In this document: positions 29,321 through 37,073 of the stretch, in pieces
Layout of the letters: each line of letters opens with the position of its first letter
Position numbering within the stretch: the stretch's first letter is position 1
From: Streptomyces corallincola
GTDB taxonomy: Bacteria; Actinomycetota; Actinomycetes; Streptomycetales; Streptomycetaceae
Length of the DNA stretch: 64,000 bases
Direction: 5' to 3'
NCBI RefSeq assembly: GCF_019104725.1
Contig: NZ_JAHRXF010000006.1
Coordinates: forward strand, 149,629-213,628
The notes under the pieces: generated by a model
Told to the model about the DNA's origin: nothing
The model's input: the letters and a program-made list of their open reading frames with translations, nothing else
Database searches by the model: none
Position numbers and translations under genes: made by a program

Positions 29321-30169
29321 TCAGTGCTGGTCGGCCGGTGTCAGGAATCGGCCGACCGTACCCACGAACGCGCCGGGGTCGTCGAGCCACGGATGATGCC
29401 CCGCACCCCGCTGCACCACGAACGTCGCATCCGCGAACAGTTCCGCGTACTCCCGCAGCACCCGGGGCGGAGCCCCCACGTCCACCCCGCCCGCGAGAAC
29501 GAGCACCGTGCGCGGGAACGTCCCAAGACCCGCGCGGACCGCCTCGGGGGAGAACGCGCCCTCGCCCCCGAACGCGGCCACGACCTCCGGCCTGGTCCCG
29601 GCTTCGACCCGCGCCTGAAGCGCCCGCGCCCCGTCGTCCCAACGCCCGTGGGAGAACGGGGTGATGGCCGCCCAGTCCACGCCCTCTTCCCCCGCGACAG
29701 CCCGGGACAGCGCGGCGAACGCCTCCGCGAACCAGGGCTCCCCGCTCCGCAGCCGAGCCACCTCCACCCGCTGCTCCGCACGCACCTCAAGGCCGACCGC
29801 CCGCACACTCGGAGTGACCAGCACCAGCCTGCCCACCCGCTCCGGATACCGGGCGACGTACTGCGCCGCGACATTCGCACCCGCACAGTGGGCCAGCAGA
29901 TCCATCCGGGCGAGTCCCAGCTCCACTCGCAACGCCTCGACGTCATCGACAAGCCGGTCGCACCGGCACGAGGCGAGATCCACCGGCATCGCGGAGGCTC
30001 CCGTGCCCCGGGGATCGAGGCGGATCAACCGCCGGTGCGCGGACAGCCCGCCGAGATCACCGAGGTACGCCGAATCGGTGGGCCCGCCCGGCAGACAGAC
30101 GAGGGGCGGACCCTCCCCGGACACGTGGTGGGCCAGTGGGGTCCCGTCGGGCGCGGAGAAGGTCGGCAT
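29321..30169 (-). CDS. Alpha/beta hydrolase with cysteine at the nucleophile position
   Basis: The 282-aa protein has the alpha/beta-hydrolase fold: oxyanion loop LPGGPTDSA, the RLDPRGTGAS strand, nucleophile elbow LLAHCAGAN, and a final GAGHHPWLDDP histidine. The elbow residue is Cys95 (codon TGT) instead of Ser. Cys occurs in dienelactone hydrolases, so thiol catalysis or an inactive or specialised enzyme is possible. The fold resembles proline iminopeptidases and esterases; substrate unknown. Confidence 0.82.
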   Translation of the reverse strand: MPTFSAPDGTPLAHHVSGEGPPLVCLPGGPTDSAYLGDLGGLSAHRRLIRLDPRGTGASAMPVDLASCRCDRLVDDVEALRVELGLARMDLLAHCAGANVAAQYVARYPERVGRLVLVTPSVRAVGLEVRAEQRVEVARLRSGEPWFAEAFAALSRAVAGEEGVDWAAITPFSHGRWDDGARALQARVEAGTRPEVVAAFGGEGAFSPEAVRAGLGTFPRTVLVLAGGVDVGAPPRVLREYAELFADATFVVQRGAGHHPWLDDPGAFVGTVGRFLTPADQH

Positions 30170-30286
30170 GGCACGGATGCTCCACCGCCCGGAGCGGGCC
30201 GGGCAACCCCATTACCCTCTGCGCACACCTCAGTCGGCGCAGCACGCCCCGCCCTGCCACCCGGCCGTCCACCGTAGGATCACCCG

Positions 30287-30919
30287 GTGACCCGGACCGC
30301 CACCCTCGCAGGCCTCTTCGACGACCTGGCCGACAGCTACGACCACGAACACCACGAGAAGATCGCCGGGGCACTGCTCGCCCAGGCCCGGCCGGGGGCG
30401 GCCGACGCCGTGGCGGACGTGGCCTGCGGAGCGGGGGCGGTCGCCCTGCGGCTCGCGGCCGACCGTCCCGAAAGCGCGCCCGCCGTCCTGGCGATCGACG
30501 TGTCACCCGGGATGATCGACGCGGGCAGAACCCGAGCAGCGGCCCAACTCCCCGGCCGCACCGACGCGATCGACTGGCAGGTCGGGGACGCCGTGCCCCT
30601 CCCCGTCCCCGACGGCTCCCTCGACACGGTGCTCTGCGCGTCCTCCCTGCACTTCCTCGGCACCCGCGCCCTCACCGACTGGCGCCGCGCCCTCCGCCCC
30701 GGCGGCCGGATCGGCTTCACCCTCCCCCTGGCCACCCACTTCCGCCCCTCCGACCGCTTCGCGGCACTGCTCGCGGCCGATATCCCCCTACCGAACAGCA
30801 CGGCCGAGGCGACGAGTTGGGCCACGGCGAACGGCTTCACCGACGTGCTCTCCTGCATCGAGATCCTCGGCACCCGCCGCGTGGTGATGACGACGGCGAC
30901 CTCACCCGCCCACCACTGA
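30287..30919 (+). CDS. Class I SAM-dependent methyltransferase
   Basis: This 210-aa methyltransferase shows motif I (ADVACGAGAVALRLA), the acidic end of strand 2 (LAIDVSPGM), and the VGDAVPLPVPDGSLDTVLCASSLHFL and RPGGRIGF motifs of the UbiE-like group. The substrate cannot be guessed. The GTG start has only a weak ribosome site. Confidence 0.85.
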   Translation: MTRTATLAGLFDDLADSYDHEHHEKIAGALLAQARPGAADAVADVACGAGAVALRLAADRPESAPAVLAIDVSPGMIDAGRTRAAAQLPGRTDAIDWQVGDAVPLPVPDGSLDTVLCASSLHFLGTRALTDWRRALRPGGRIGFTLPLATHFRPSDRFAALLAADIPLPNSTAEATSWATANGFTDVLSCIEILGTRRVVMTTATSPAHH

Positions 30920-31110
30920 TACCGGCTTCCTGCGGCCGTGCCGGGTCCGAAACGATGCCCGGATCAACCGAGTCGGGCCGCAGGGGAAGCGGAGATGTTC
31001 GGTTTCGGCCTCCCGTCCGAAGCCGGACGATGGTCTGCCCGGCGCGGGTCAGAGTGGCCTACGCTGCCGAGGTGGCCGTCGGTCGTGAGTTGCCCGCCAT
31101 TCGGCTGCTG

Positions 31111-32043
31111 TCAGGCTTCGATGTGAAGCCACGTGTCGCCGGCGCGAAGCCATAGAAGACCGTCGCGACCCTGACCGCAGCCCCTGACCACCCGTCCGGG
31201 CACTCGAATCTTGCGCCGCTCGGTCACACCCCAGGTATCACCATCCAACTCGGCTCGCACCACTTCGGTTGACCGCTGGTTGTGAACACGCTTGGTCAGG
31301 ACCGCTCGATGGTCGCGCACGGCGAACCCGTCCGGGGCATGTACTGGGCTGGGCCAACTGGTCACCTCACCGGTCGACGGGGTGATCTGCGTCAAGAACG
31401 TGCCTCCGCGCCGACTGCCGGAATACCAGACCAGCCAGACCCGGTCCCCCTCGGTGGCAGCGGTGCATCCCTCCAAAGGCACGTCAGGAAGGCGACCTCC
31501 CGGAGCCCAGGTAGCCCGACCATCGGCACTCCAGCCGGCAAGACCGGCTGCGGACTCGGGATGCTCTCCGTAGATGCCTTCGTCTCCGTAAGCCGTCCAG
31601 ATCGATCCCCCGGGATCGGTCACCAGAGCAGGGATGTCGTCGCCGATGCAGAAGGTGGCCTCTTGGTCACCGCTTTCGAGCGAGAACACCACGGCGTTCG
31701 GGCGCCAAGCTCCCGACTTCTCCTTGGCCGCTCGACCGCCTGCTACGAGAAGTCGGGCCTCCGGCAGAAGAGCGATGTGGCTCGGCCTGACCGGGACGTC
31801 CTTGATCGGTCGCCGTTGAAACGAACCGTCAGCCTGGCGAATCACGAGTACCGCATCGAATGGGACCTGCGTGCCCCAGCCCATCCACCCCTTCATGTGA
31901 CGATTTCGGCGTAGGGACTGCCGATGGACGAGGAGAACAGCCAACTCCCCCGTCGGTCCAACGGTCCACCACAGAGGGCGTCGCCCCGCCCAGAATTCCG
32001 CTACGGACGGCTTCCAAACCCTCTGCACGCCGACCTTCGACAC
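31111..32043 (-). CDS. Propeller-like hypothetical protein
   Basis: The 310-aa protein has no signal peptide. It shows repeated short strands and Trp-rich turns (SIWTAYGDEGIYGE, VWLVWYSG, RDGLLWLRAGDTWLHIEA) suggestive of a beta-propeller. GTG 32043 (or 32046) follows AGGGGG, while the upstream extension to 32166 has no family look. Base composition and codon bias are weaker than in neighbouring genes, and the gene sits at the edge of the IS-scarred segment, suggesting transfer. Confidence 0.6.
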   Translation of the reverse strand: MSKVGVQRVWKPSVAEFWAGRRPLWWTVGPTGELAVLLVHRQSLRRNRHMKGWMGWGTQVPFDAVLVIRQADGSFQRRPIKDVPVRPSHIALLPEARLLVAGGRAAKEKSGAWRPNAVVFSLESGDQEATFCIGDDIPALVTDPGGSIWTAYGDEGIYGEHPESAAGLAGWSADGRATWAPGGRLPDVPLEGCTAATEGDRVWLVWYSGSRRGGTFLTQITPSTGEVTSWPSPVHAPDGFAVRDHRAVLTKRVHNQRSTEVVRAELDGDTWGVTERRKIRVPGRVVRGCGQGRDGLLWLRAGDTWLHIEA

Positions 32044-32199
32044 CACATCCCCCTGCTTCCTGCCGCAGCACCCGCACGTGAGCGCAGACGAGAGGAGTCT
32101 ATTGATGCCAGAACCAGGCACCGCGCTGCGTCGTCCGACTGTCCGCGCTGATCTCACGCACGCCATTCCACACAGTGGAATATCCGGACCTGCCGATGC

Positions 32200-32293
32200 T
32201 CACGCCCCAGCCGCCGGATACCAGCGCAGCTCGACCGTGTTCCCGTCCGGGTCCCGTACGTACAGAGAGACCGCGACACCCTGCGCGCCGCAA
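32200..32293 (-). pseudogene. C-terminal remnant of a VOC/glyoxalase protein
   Basis: Read on the minus strand, the frame encodes AVSLYVRDPDGNTVELRWYP and ends at TGA (32200-32202). This is the typical last strand of vicinal-oxygen-chelate proteins, including the metal-ligand Glu. No N-terminal domain exists upstream; a transposase fragment in another frame replaces it. A 7-bp-stem hairpin (32165-32181) follows. Confidence 0.75.
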
Positions 32294-32365
32294 CAAAGCT
32301 TCGATCAGAACCCATTCCGCGCCGGTGATGTCGGAGGGACAGCGACGCTGGCGCGTGGTGGCGGC
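32288..32365 (-). mobile_element. N-terminal fragment of an IS5-type transposase
   Basis: The minus-strand frame reads RRCPSDITGAEWVLIEALL just after an in-frame TAA (32366-32368). It matches the usual beginning of IS5-family transposases (RRYPSDLTDAEWxLIEPLL). The fragment stops within 30 codons, merging into the VOC remnant. Confidence 0.72.
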
Positions 32366-32425
32366 TTACCTCCAGGCCAGAGTGAAGAAGAGGCCCGACC
32401 TGAAGCCGGGCGCCCCTGACGGGTG

Positions 32426-32815
32426 TCAGGCTGAGGCGACGAGATCGATGGTGGATTCGATGGAGTTGAGCTGAGCGATGAGGCGCTTGACCCACTCGTC
32501 GCCCGGGTAGGCGGCGGCGTGAGGGGCGACCGTGCCGGTGGTGAACCGGCGGAACTCAGTCAGTTTCTCGGTGAGTACGGCTCGTTCGTATGCCTCCAGT
32601 GCGGCGCGTTCGGCGCCGAACTGATAGCAGTCGGCCCTCGTCCAGATTGGCGATGACCAGCCGTCTTCGGCGATGACGTCACGCAGAGCTGCAGGCCCAC
32701 CGGCCTCGACAGCGAGATCTGCAAACGCCGCAACGAGTTCCAGCGCACGATCAACCGGATCAAGAACTCCCGGGCCGTCGCCACTCGCTACGACAAGAGG
32801 GCCCACGTCTTCCAC
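32426..32815 (-). pseudogene. Chimeric or truncated hypothetical ORF
   Basis: The 129-codon frame ends in EWVKRLIAQLNSIESTIDLVASA and looks like a genuine helical protein from about residue 42 (LRDVIAEDGW). The first 41 codons are antisense to the IS5 transposase fragment at 32690-32860, so the original N-terminus was probably lost to the insertion. Whether the fused frame is expressed is unknown. Confidence 0.5.
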
Positions 32816-32860
32816 GGCATCGTCACGGTCGCAGCGATCCGCTTATGGCTCCGGCCATGA
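32690..32860 (+). mobile_element. C-terminal fragment of an IS5-type transposase
   Basis: The plus-strand frame reads GLDSEICKRRNEFQRTINRIK, then NSRAVATRYDKRAHVFHG and VTVAAIRLWLRP, stopping at TGA 32858. This is the conserved end of IS5-family DDE transposases, including the catalytic-Glu region (RRNExxR). No start codon or remaining body is present. Confidence 0.82.
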
Positions 32861-32875
32861 TCCGCCGGACAGGAC

Positions 32876-33085
32876 CTAGCCTGAGCGGCCTCCACGGCCC
32901 GGATGCCGCCCGCCCCCGCCCACCCGCTCCAGATAGCTGCCCCGCTCCCTGTCCCACTCCCGCCGCAACGGATCACGCACCAGCCGCACCCCCCGCCCCA
33001 GCGGTGTGACCACCCCGAAGTACAGGATCACCAGACCGACTTGACCCACCCGCTCAGTCCATCGGGATCGCCGCACGCCAGTCAC
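32876..33085 (-). CDS. Small membrane protein at the end of the carbamoyltransferase cluster
   Basis: The 69-aa frame has a single hydrophobic helix (VGQVGLVILYFGVVTPLG) followed by a short basic tail (RLVRDPLRREWDRERGSY). This resembles the small SxtJ-like membrane proteins often found next to NodU/CmcH carbamoyltransferases. It overlaps the upstream gene end by about 30 bp; possible starts are GTG 33085, GTG 33076 or GTG 33049. Its role is unknown. Confidence 0.6.
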   Translation of the reverse strand: MTGVRRSRWTERVGQVGLVILYFGVVTPLGRGVRLVRDPLRREWDRERGSYLERVGGGGRHPGRGGRSG

Positions 33086-34907
33086 CCTCCTCGCGCCACT
33101 CCGGCTGGTCCCGCTTGTCGAGGACGAAGTCGCCCAGTACCAGCAGGTCGATGCGGGTCCGCATGAAGCATGCGTAGGCCTCCGCCGGGTCCCGCACGAT
33201 CGGCTCGCCCCGGACGTTGAAGGACGTGTTCACCAGCACCGGGCACCCCGTGCGCTCCCGGAACGCGGTCAGGAGGGCGCGGAAGCGGGGGTTGCGGTCC
33301 GCCGTGACCGTCTGGACCCGAGCCGAACCGTCCACGTGTGTCACCGCGGGGACGGCCGAACGCGGCACCCGCAGCAGGTCCAGGCCGGTCAGCCCGGCCG
33401 CCTCCGCGTCCACCTCCCGGCGCCGGGCGGCGGCCACCTGGGCGGTCAGCAGCATGTACGGGCTCTCCTGCCCCAGCTCGAACCAGTCCTTCGCCTCCTC
33501 AGCGAGCACCGCCGGGGCGAACGGGCGGAACGACTCACGGAACTTGGTCTTCAGATTGAGCGTGGACTGCGTCTCCGGATCACGAGGATCGGCCAGGATC
33601 GACCGGTTGCCCAGCGCGCGCGGCCCGAACTCCATCCGCCCCTGGAACCAGCCCACCACCTTGCCCGCCGCCAGTTCGCCCGCCACCCGCTCCGGCAACT
33701 CCCGCTCGGGCAGCCGCACGGCCGGGTAACCGCCCCGCCGCAGGAACTCCTCCACCTCCCCGGCGGAGAACGCGGGCCCCAGCAGCGCCCCCGCCATCGC
33801 GTCCGTACCCCGCCGCACATGCGCGCGCGGAGCACCCCGGCGGTGCGACTCCGCCAGTGCCGCGCCGAGCGCGCCGCCCGCGTCCCCGGCCGCCGGTTGC
33901 ACCCACACCTCCTCGCACCCGCTGTCGGCCGAAACACGCCCATTGGCCACGCAGTTGAGCGCGACCCCGCCCGCCAGACAGAGCCGCCGCTCACCGGTAC
34001 GTGCCAACACCGTGCGGGACAGGCGTAGTACGACCTCCTCGGTCACCTGCTGTACCGAGGCCGCGAGGTCGAACTCCCGCTCCGTCAGCGGGCCTTCGGG
34101 GGTACGGCGCGGGCCGTCGAACAGGTCCTCGAAGGCGCGGCCCGTCATGGTCCGCCCGTACTGGAAGGTGAAGTACCGCAGATCCAGCCGGAACGAACCG
34201 TCCGCCTTGACGTCGATCAGCCGCTCCCGGATCAGCCGCGCGTACCGGGGCTTCCCGTACGGCGCGAGACCCATCAGCTTGTACTCGCCCGAGTCCACCT
34301 TGAAGCCGCAGAAGTAGGTGAACGCCGAGTACAGCATGCCCAGCGAGTGCGGGAACCGCAGTTCGGCCAGCGGCAGCAGACTGGTGCCCCGGCCGTGCCA
34401 CAGGGTCGTCGTCGCCCACTCACCGACCCCGTCCACGCACAGCACGGCCGCCGACGGGTACGGGCTCGGGAAGAACGCCGACGCCGCGTGCGACGCGTGA
34501 TGCCGGTGCGCGACGACCGGCGGCAGCGGACCCCCGCCCGCGACGGCGGACAGCCGCGCCCTCACGTCGTCCAGCGCCCGCCGCTTCCAGCCCGTCCACT
34601 GCGGGAACGCCCGCCGGAACACGGGGAAGCCGTGTGGGGCCGTCGCCAGCCAAGTGGCCAGCACCCGGCGGAACTTCAGCGCCGGGTCCTCGTAGAAGGC
34701 GACCGCCGCCAGCTCGTCCGGGCGTAGCCCCGCCTCCCGCAGACAGGACGCGACGGCGCGCTCCGGGAACCCCGGATCGTGCCGCTGCCTGCTGAACCGC
34801 TCCTCCTGAGCGGCGGCCACCGGCACCCCGTCCACCACCAGGGCGGCGGCGCTGTCGTGGTAGTAGGCGGAGATTCCCAGCACCGGGCCGCCGACGGCTG
34901 CCGCCAC
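33054..34907 (-). CDS. NodU/CmcH-family O-carbamoyltransferase (copy 1)
   Basis: This family transfers a carbamoyl group from carbamoyl phosphate, via carbamoyl-AMP, to a hydroxyl. The 617-aa protein has the Kae1-like N-terminal domain (LGISAYYHDSAAALV, HRHHASHAASAFFPSP, LCVDGVGEWATT, LCLAGGVALNCVANG) and the YrdC-like C-terminal domain (GRMEFGPRALGNRSILADPR, SFRPFAPAVL, VLVNTSFNVRGEPIV). GTG 34907 begins one base after the stop of the preceding small gene; the longer frame is a shadow. It lies in the ten-gene cluster downstream of the radical SAM enzyme. Confidence 0.9.
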   Translation of the reverse strand: MAAAVGGPVLGISAYYHDSAAALVVDGVPVAAAQEERFSRQRHDPGFPERAVASCLREAGLRPDELAAVAFYEDPALKFRRVLATWLATAPHGFPVFRRAFPQWTGWKRRALDDVRARLSAVAGGGPLPPVVAHRHHASHAASAFFPSPYPSAAVLCVDGVGEWATTTLWHGRGTSLLPLAELRFPHSLGMLYSAFTYFCGFKVDSGEYKLMGLAPYGKPRYARLIRERLIDVKADGSFRLDLRYFTFQYGRTMTGRAFEDLFDGPRRTPEGPLTEREFDLAASVQQVTEEVVLRLSRTVLARTGERRLCLAGGVALNCVANGRVSADSGCEEVWVQPAAGDAGGALGAALAESHRRGAPRAHVRRGTDAMAGALLGPAFSAGEVEEFLRRGGYPAVRLPERELPERVAGELAAGKVVGWFQGRMEFGPRALGNRSILADPRDPETQSTLNLKTKFRESFRPFAPAVLAEEAKDWFELGQESPYMLLTAQVAAARRREVDAEAAGLTGLDLLRVPRSAVPAVTHVDGSARVQTVTADRNPRFRALLTAFRERTGCPVLVNTSFNVRGEPIVRDPAEAYACFMRTRIDLLVLGDFVLDKRDQPEWREEGDWRAAIPMD

Positions 34908-34908
34908 G

Positions 34909-35163
34909 TCAGAACAGCGGATAGACGGACGCGTCGTCCTCCGGCTGCGGGCGCAGCGGAGACGACGGCGGGGGAGAGGCGTGGGGACCGTCGCCCCGAG
35001 CCGGGTCCGGTACCGCCCCGGCGCGCGGGTCCGATGCCGCCCCGGCACCAGGGTCCGATGCCGCCGCCGCGCGCCGCCCCCGCAGCCACGTGGCGAGGCG
35101 ACGGGACCCCGGACCCCTCTCCGGGTCGCCCGCCCGCTCCTCGGAACCCTCCGCCCCGCTCAC
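34909..35163 (-). CDS. Small acidic/proline-rich protein before carbamoyltransferase 1
   Basis: The 84-aa product starts at GTG 35163, overlapping the upstream hydrolase stop as GTGA, and ends in QPEDDASVYPLF one base before the next start. The middle is Ala/Asp/Pro low complexity (SDPGAGAASDP). Tight coupling on both sides argues that it is real. The D-A-S-V-Y-P-L-F end is distinctive; no family assigned. Confidence 0.5.
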   Translation of the reverse strand: MSGAEGSEERAGDPERGPGSRRLATWLRGRRAAAASDPGAGAASDPRAGAVPDPARGDGPHASPPPSSPLRPQPEDDASVYPLF

Positions 35164-36077
35164 GACAGCTCCAGCCGGTCCGCGAGCTGCCGGGCCACGA
35201 GGTCGTATCCCAGGTCGGTGCAGTGCACCCGGTCGATGAACAGCCAGTCCTCCGGTCCCGCGACCTCGCCGAGCGCCACGTTCATGTCCACGAACGGCAC
35301 GCCCAGTTCGCCGCAGCCGAACGCCAGCCCCTCGGCGTAGGAACGGCCCACCCGCATGGTGGAGATGTCGTTGTGGAAGCGCCGGAAGTTGGACACCTCG
35401 TCCAGCTCGTCGAACAACGCCTTCTCGCGCGGCAGCGGTTCCTCCCGCACCCACGGCGCGAGCGGCTGGAGCGCGAAGGTCAGCTTGGCCCCGAGCCCGT
35501 CCGCGAACCGCTTCCAGCCGGTCAGGTGACGTAGCGTCAATTCTGTTGCGTGAGACACCCGTTGCTCGGTCGGCGGGATGACGTCCGGGGCGGGGCCGCA
35601 GTCGAAGAACGCCCCGTGCCGTCCCTGCTGCTCCTGGGGCAGCCTGCTGAGCACCAGGTTGTTCACCCCCGACAGCAGCACGATCTCCTCCACCTCGGGG
35701 AGTTCGTGCTGGAAGAGGGTGAACAGCATCAGCTCCTGCACCGAGTTGTGGCTCTGCCCGGCGAAGTTGACCCAGGGCAGCCGGGGCGCGTACGCGTTCC
35801 ACAGCCGGGCGCTGATCGTCGCCGCGTCGCCGGTGGCGCCGACCCCGAAGACGGCGGAGCTGCCCGCCAGCACCCGTACGGGACCCTCGGGACGATCGTC
35901 CCCGACCGTCGCCCGCTCCCCGCCCGGGCCGGGCGTGACCCGGAAGCCGTGCCGGTCGGTGGAGTGGACGGGCGTCTTCTCACCGCCGTACTGGAAGTAG
36001 CCGATGTACGGCTGGTCCTCCAGGACGAACGTGTAGTGCTCCATGTGCGGGGTGAACTCGGCGCGGGCTGACGTCAT
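35160..36077 (-). CDS. SGNH/GDSL-type hydrolase
   Basis: This 305-aa protein has the SGNH fold markers: block I VLAGSSAVFGVG (Ser near residue 72), block II-like NFAGQSHNSVQEL, block III LLSGVNNLVL, and the catalytic Asp-His pair in FIDRVHCTDLGYDLVA. Such enzymes add or remove acyl groups on sugars or small molecules. There is no signal peptide. It is translationally coupled to the small gene after it, within the putative biosynthetic cluster. Confidence 0.78.
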   Translation of the reverse strand: MTSARAEFTPHMEHYTFVLEDQPYIGYFQYGGEKTPVHSTDRHGFRVTPGPGGERATVGDDRPEGPVRVLAGSSAVFGVGATGDAATISARLWNAYAPRLPWVNFAGQSHNSVQELMLFTLFQHELPEVEEIVLLSGVNNLVLSRLPQEQQGRHGAFFDCGPAPDVIPPTEQRVSHATELTLRHLTGWKRFADGLGAKLTFALQPLAPWVREEPLPREKALFDELDEVSNFRRFHNDISTMRVGRSYAEGLAFGCGELGVPFVDMNVALGEVAGPEDWLFIDRVHCTDLGYDLVARQLADRLELS

Positions 36078-36134
36078 CGAGAGGGGCTCCCGTCGGGTGC
36101 GCGGTGCGTGACTGGGGCTGCGGGGGTGCGCCGG

Positions 36135-37070
36135 TCAGGGCGCCGGGTTCGGGGGCGGCGGCTCGGGCAGCGAGCCGGGCCGGTCCTCCCGGATCAGGTC
36201 GGCGTTGACGGCCATGCCCGCCAGGCCGCCGCTGGCCGCCGCCATCGCCGCCTGGTGCATGTTCCGGCCCAGGTCACCGGCCACGTACAGCCGGGGCACC
36301 CGGGTGCGCCCCCGGTCGTCGCTCTGCACGGCCTCCAGGTCGGCCGCGTCCACCCACGGGCGCAGCGGGTCGATCCGGGGCTCCATGTCCAGATGCAGGA
36401 ACAGCGCGCCGTAGCTCGCGGTGCGCCCGTCCTCGAACACCACCCGCACACCCTCCTGGTTCCCTTCGAGGCGGGCCACCCGGTCCGCGACGACCGGCAC
36501 CCCGGCCGCCGTGAGCCTGCCCCGCTCGTCCTCGGGCAGCTCTCGGGCGTCGCTGAGATAGGTGAGATCGTCGGACCACACCGTCAGCGTCGAGGCCAGG
36601 CACTCGCTGGGCACCGAGCCGCCGTACACGGCGATGGTGCGCTCGCGCACCTCCCAGGCGTGGCAGTACGGGCACTCGAACACCGTCTTTCCCCACAGGT
36701 CCGCGATGCCGGGCACCGGCGGCAGGACCGAGCGCACTCCGGCCGCGTAGAGCAGGGTCCGGGCGCGGAAGGTGCCCGACTCCTTGGTGGAGACCACCAC
36801 GGTGTCGCCCTCGCCGCTCGCGGACACCACCTCGTCGTCGCGGAACGACACGTCGTACTTGGCGAGTTCGGCCCGCGAACGGGCCCGGAAGTCCGCGATG
36901 CTCGCACCGTCGTTGGTGAGCACGTTGTGCATCACCCCGGCCGCCATGTTCCGCGCGTCACCGGAGTCGATCAGCAGCACCCGGCGGCGCGAACGCCCCA
37001 GGTACAGAGCCGCGTTGAGCCCGGCCGGGCCACCCCCGACGATCACCGTGTCGTAGAGCTGCGTGTCCAA
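36135..37070 (-). CDS. Thioredoxin-reductase-like FAD oxidoreductase with CPYC
   Basis: This 311-aa flavoenzyme has the FAD-binding VGGGPAGLNAALYLG, the redox pair Cys133/Cys136 in FECPYCHAWE, and the C-terminal LYVAGDLGRNMHQAAMAAASGG. The CPYCHxWE form is characteristic of standalone thiol oxidases of natural-product clusters (HlmI, GliT type) and related TrxR-like proteins, which make disulfides rather than reduce thioredoxin. TTG 37070 starts just past the MFS stop, with AAGGGG upstream. No thioredoxin gene is adjacent. Confidence 0.82.
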   Translation of the reverse strand: MDTQLYDTVIVGGGPAGLNAALYLGRSRRRVLLIDSGDARNMAAGVMHNVLTNDGASIADFRARSRAELAKYDVSFRDDEVVSASGEGDTVVVSTKESGTFRARTLLYAAGVRSVLPPVPGIADLWGKTVFECPYCHAWEVRERTIAVYGGSVPSECLASTLTVWSDDLTYLSDARELPEDERGRLTAAGVPVVADRVARLEGNQEGVRVVFEDGRTASYGALFLHLDMEPRIDPLRPWVDAADLEAVQSDDRGRTRVPRLYVAGDLGRNMHQAAMAAASGGLAGMAVNADLIREDRPGSLPEPPPPNPAP

Positions 37071-37073
37071 TGG

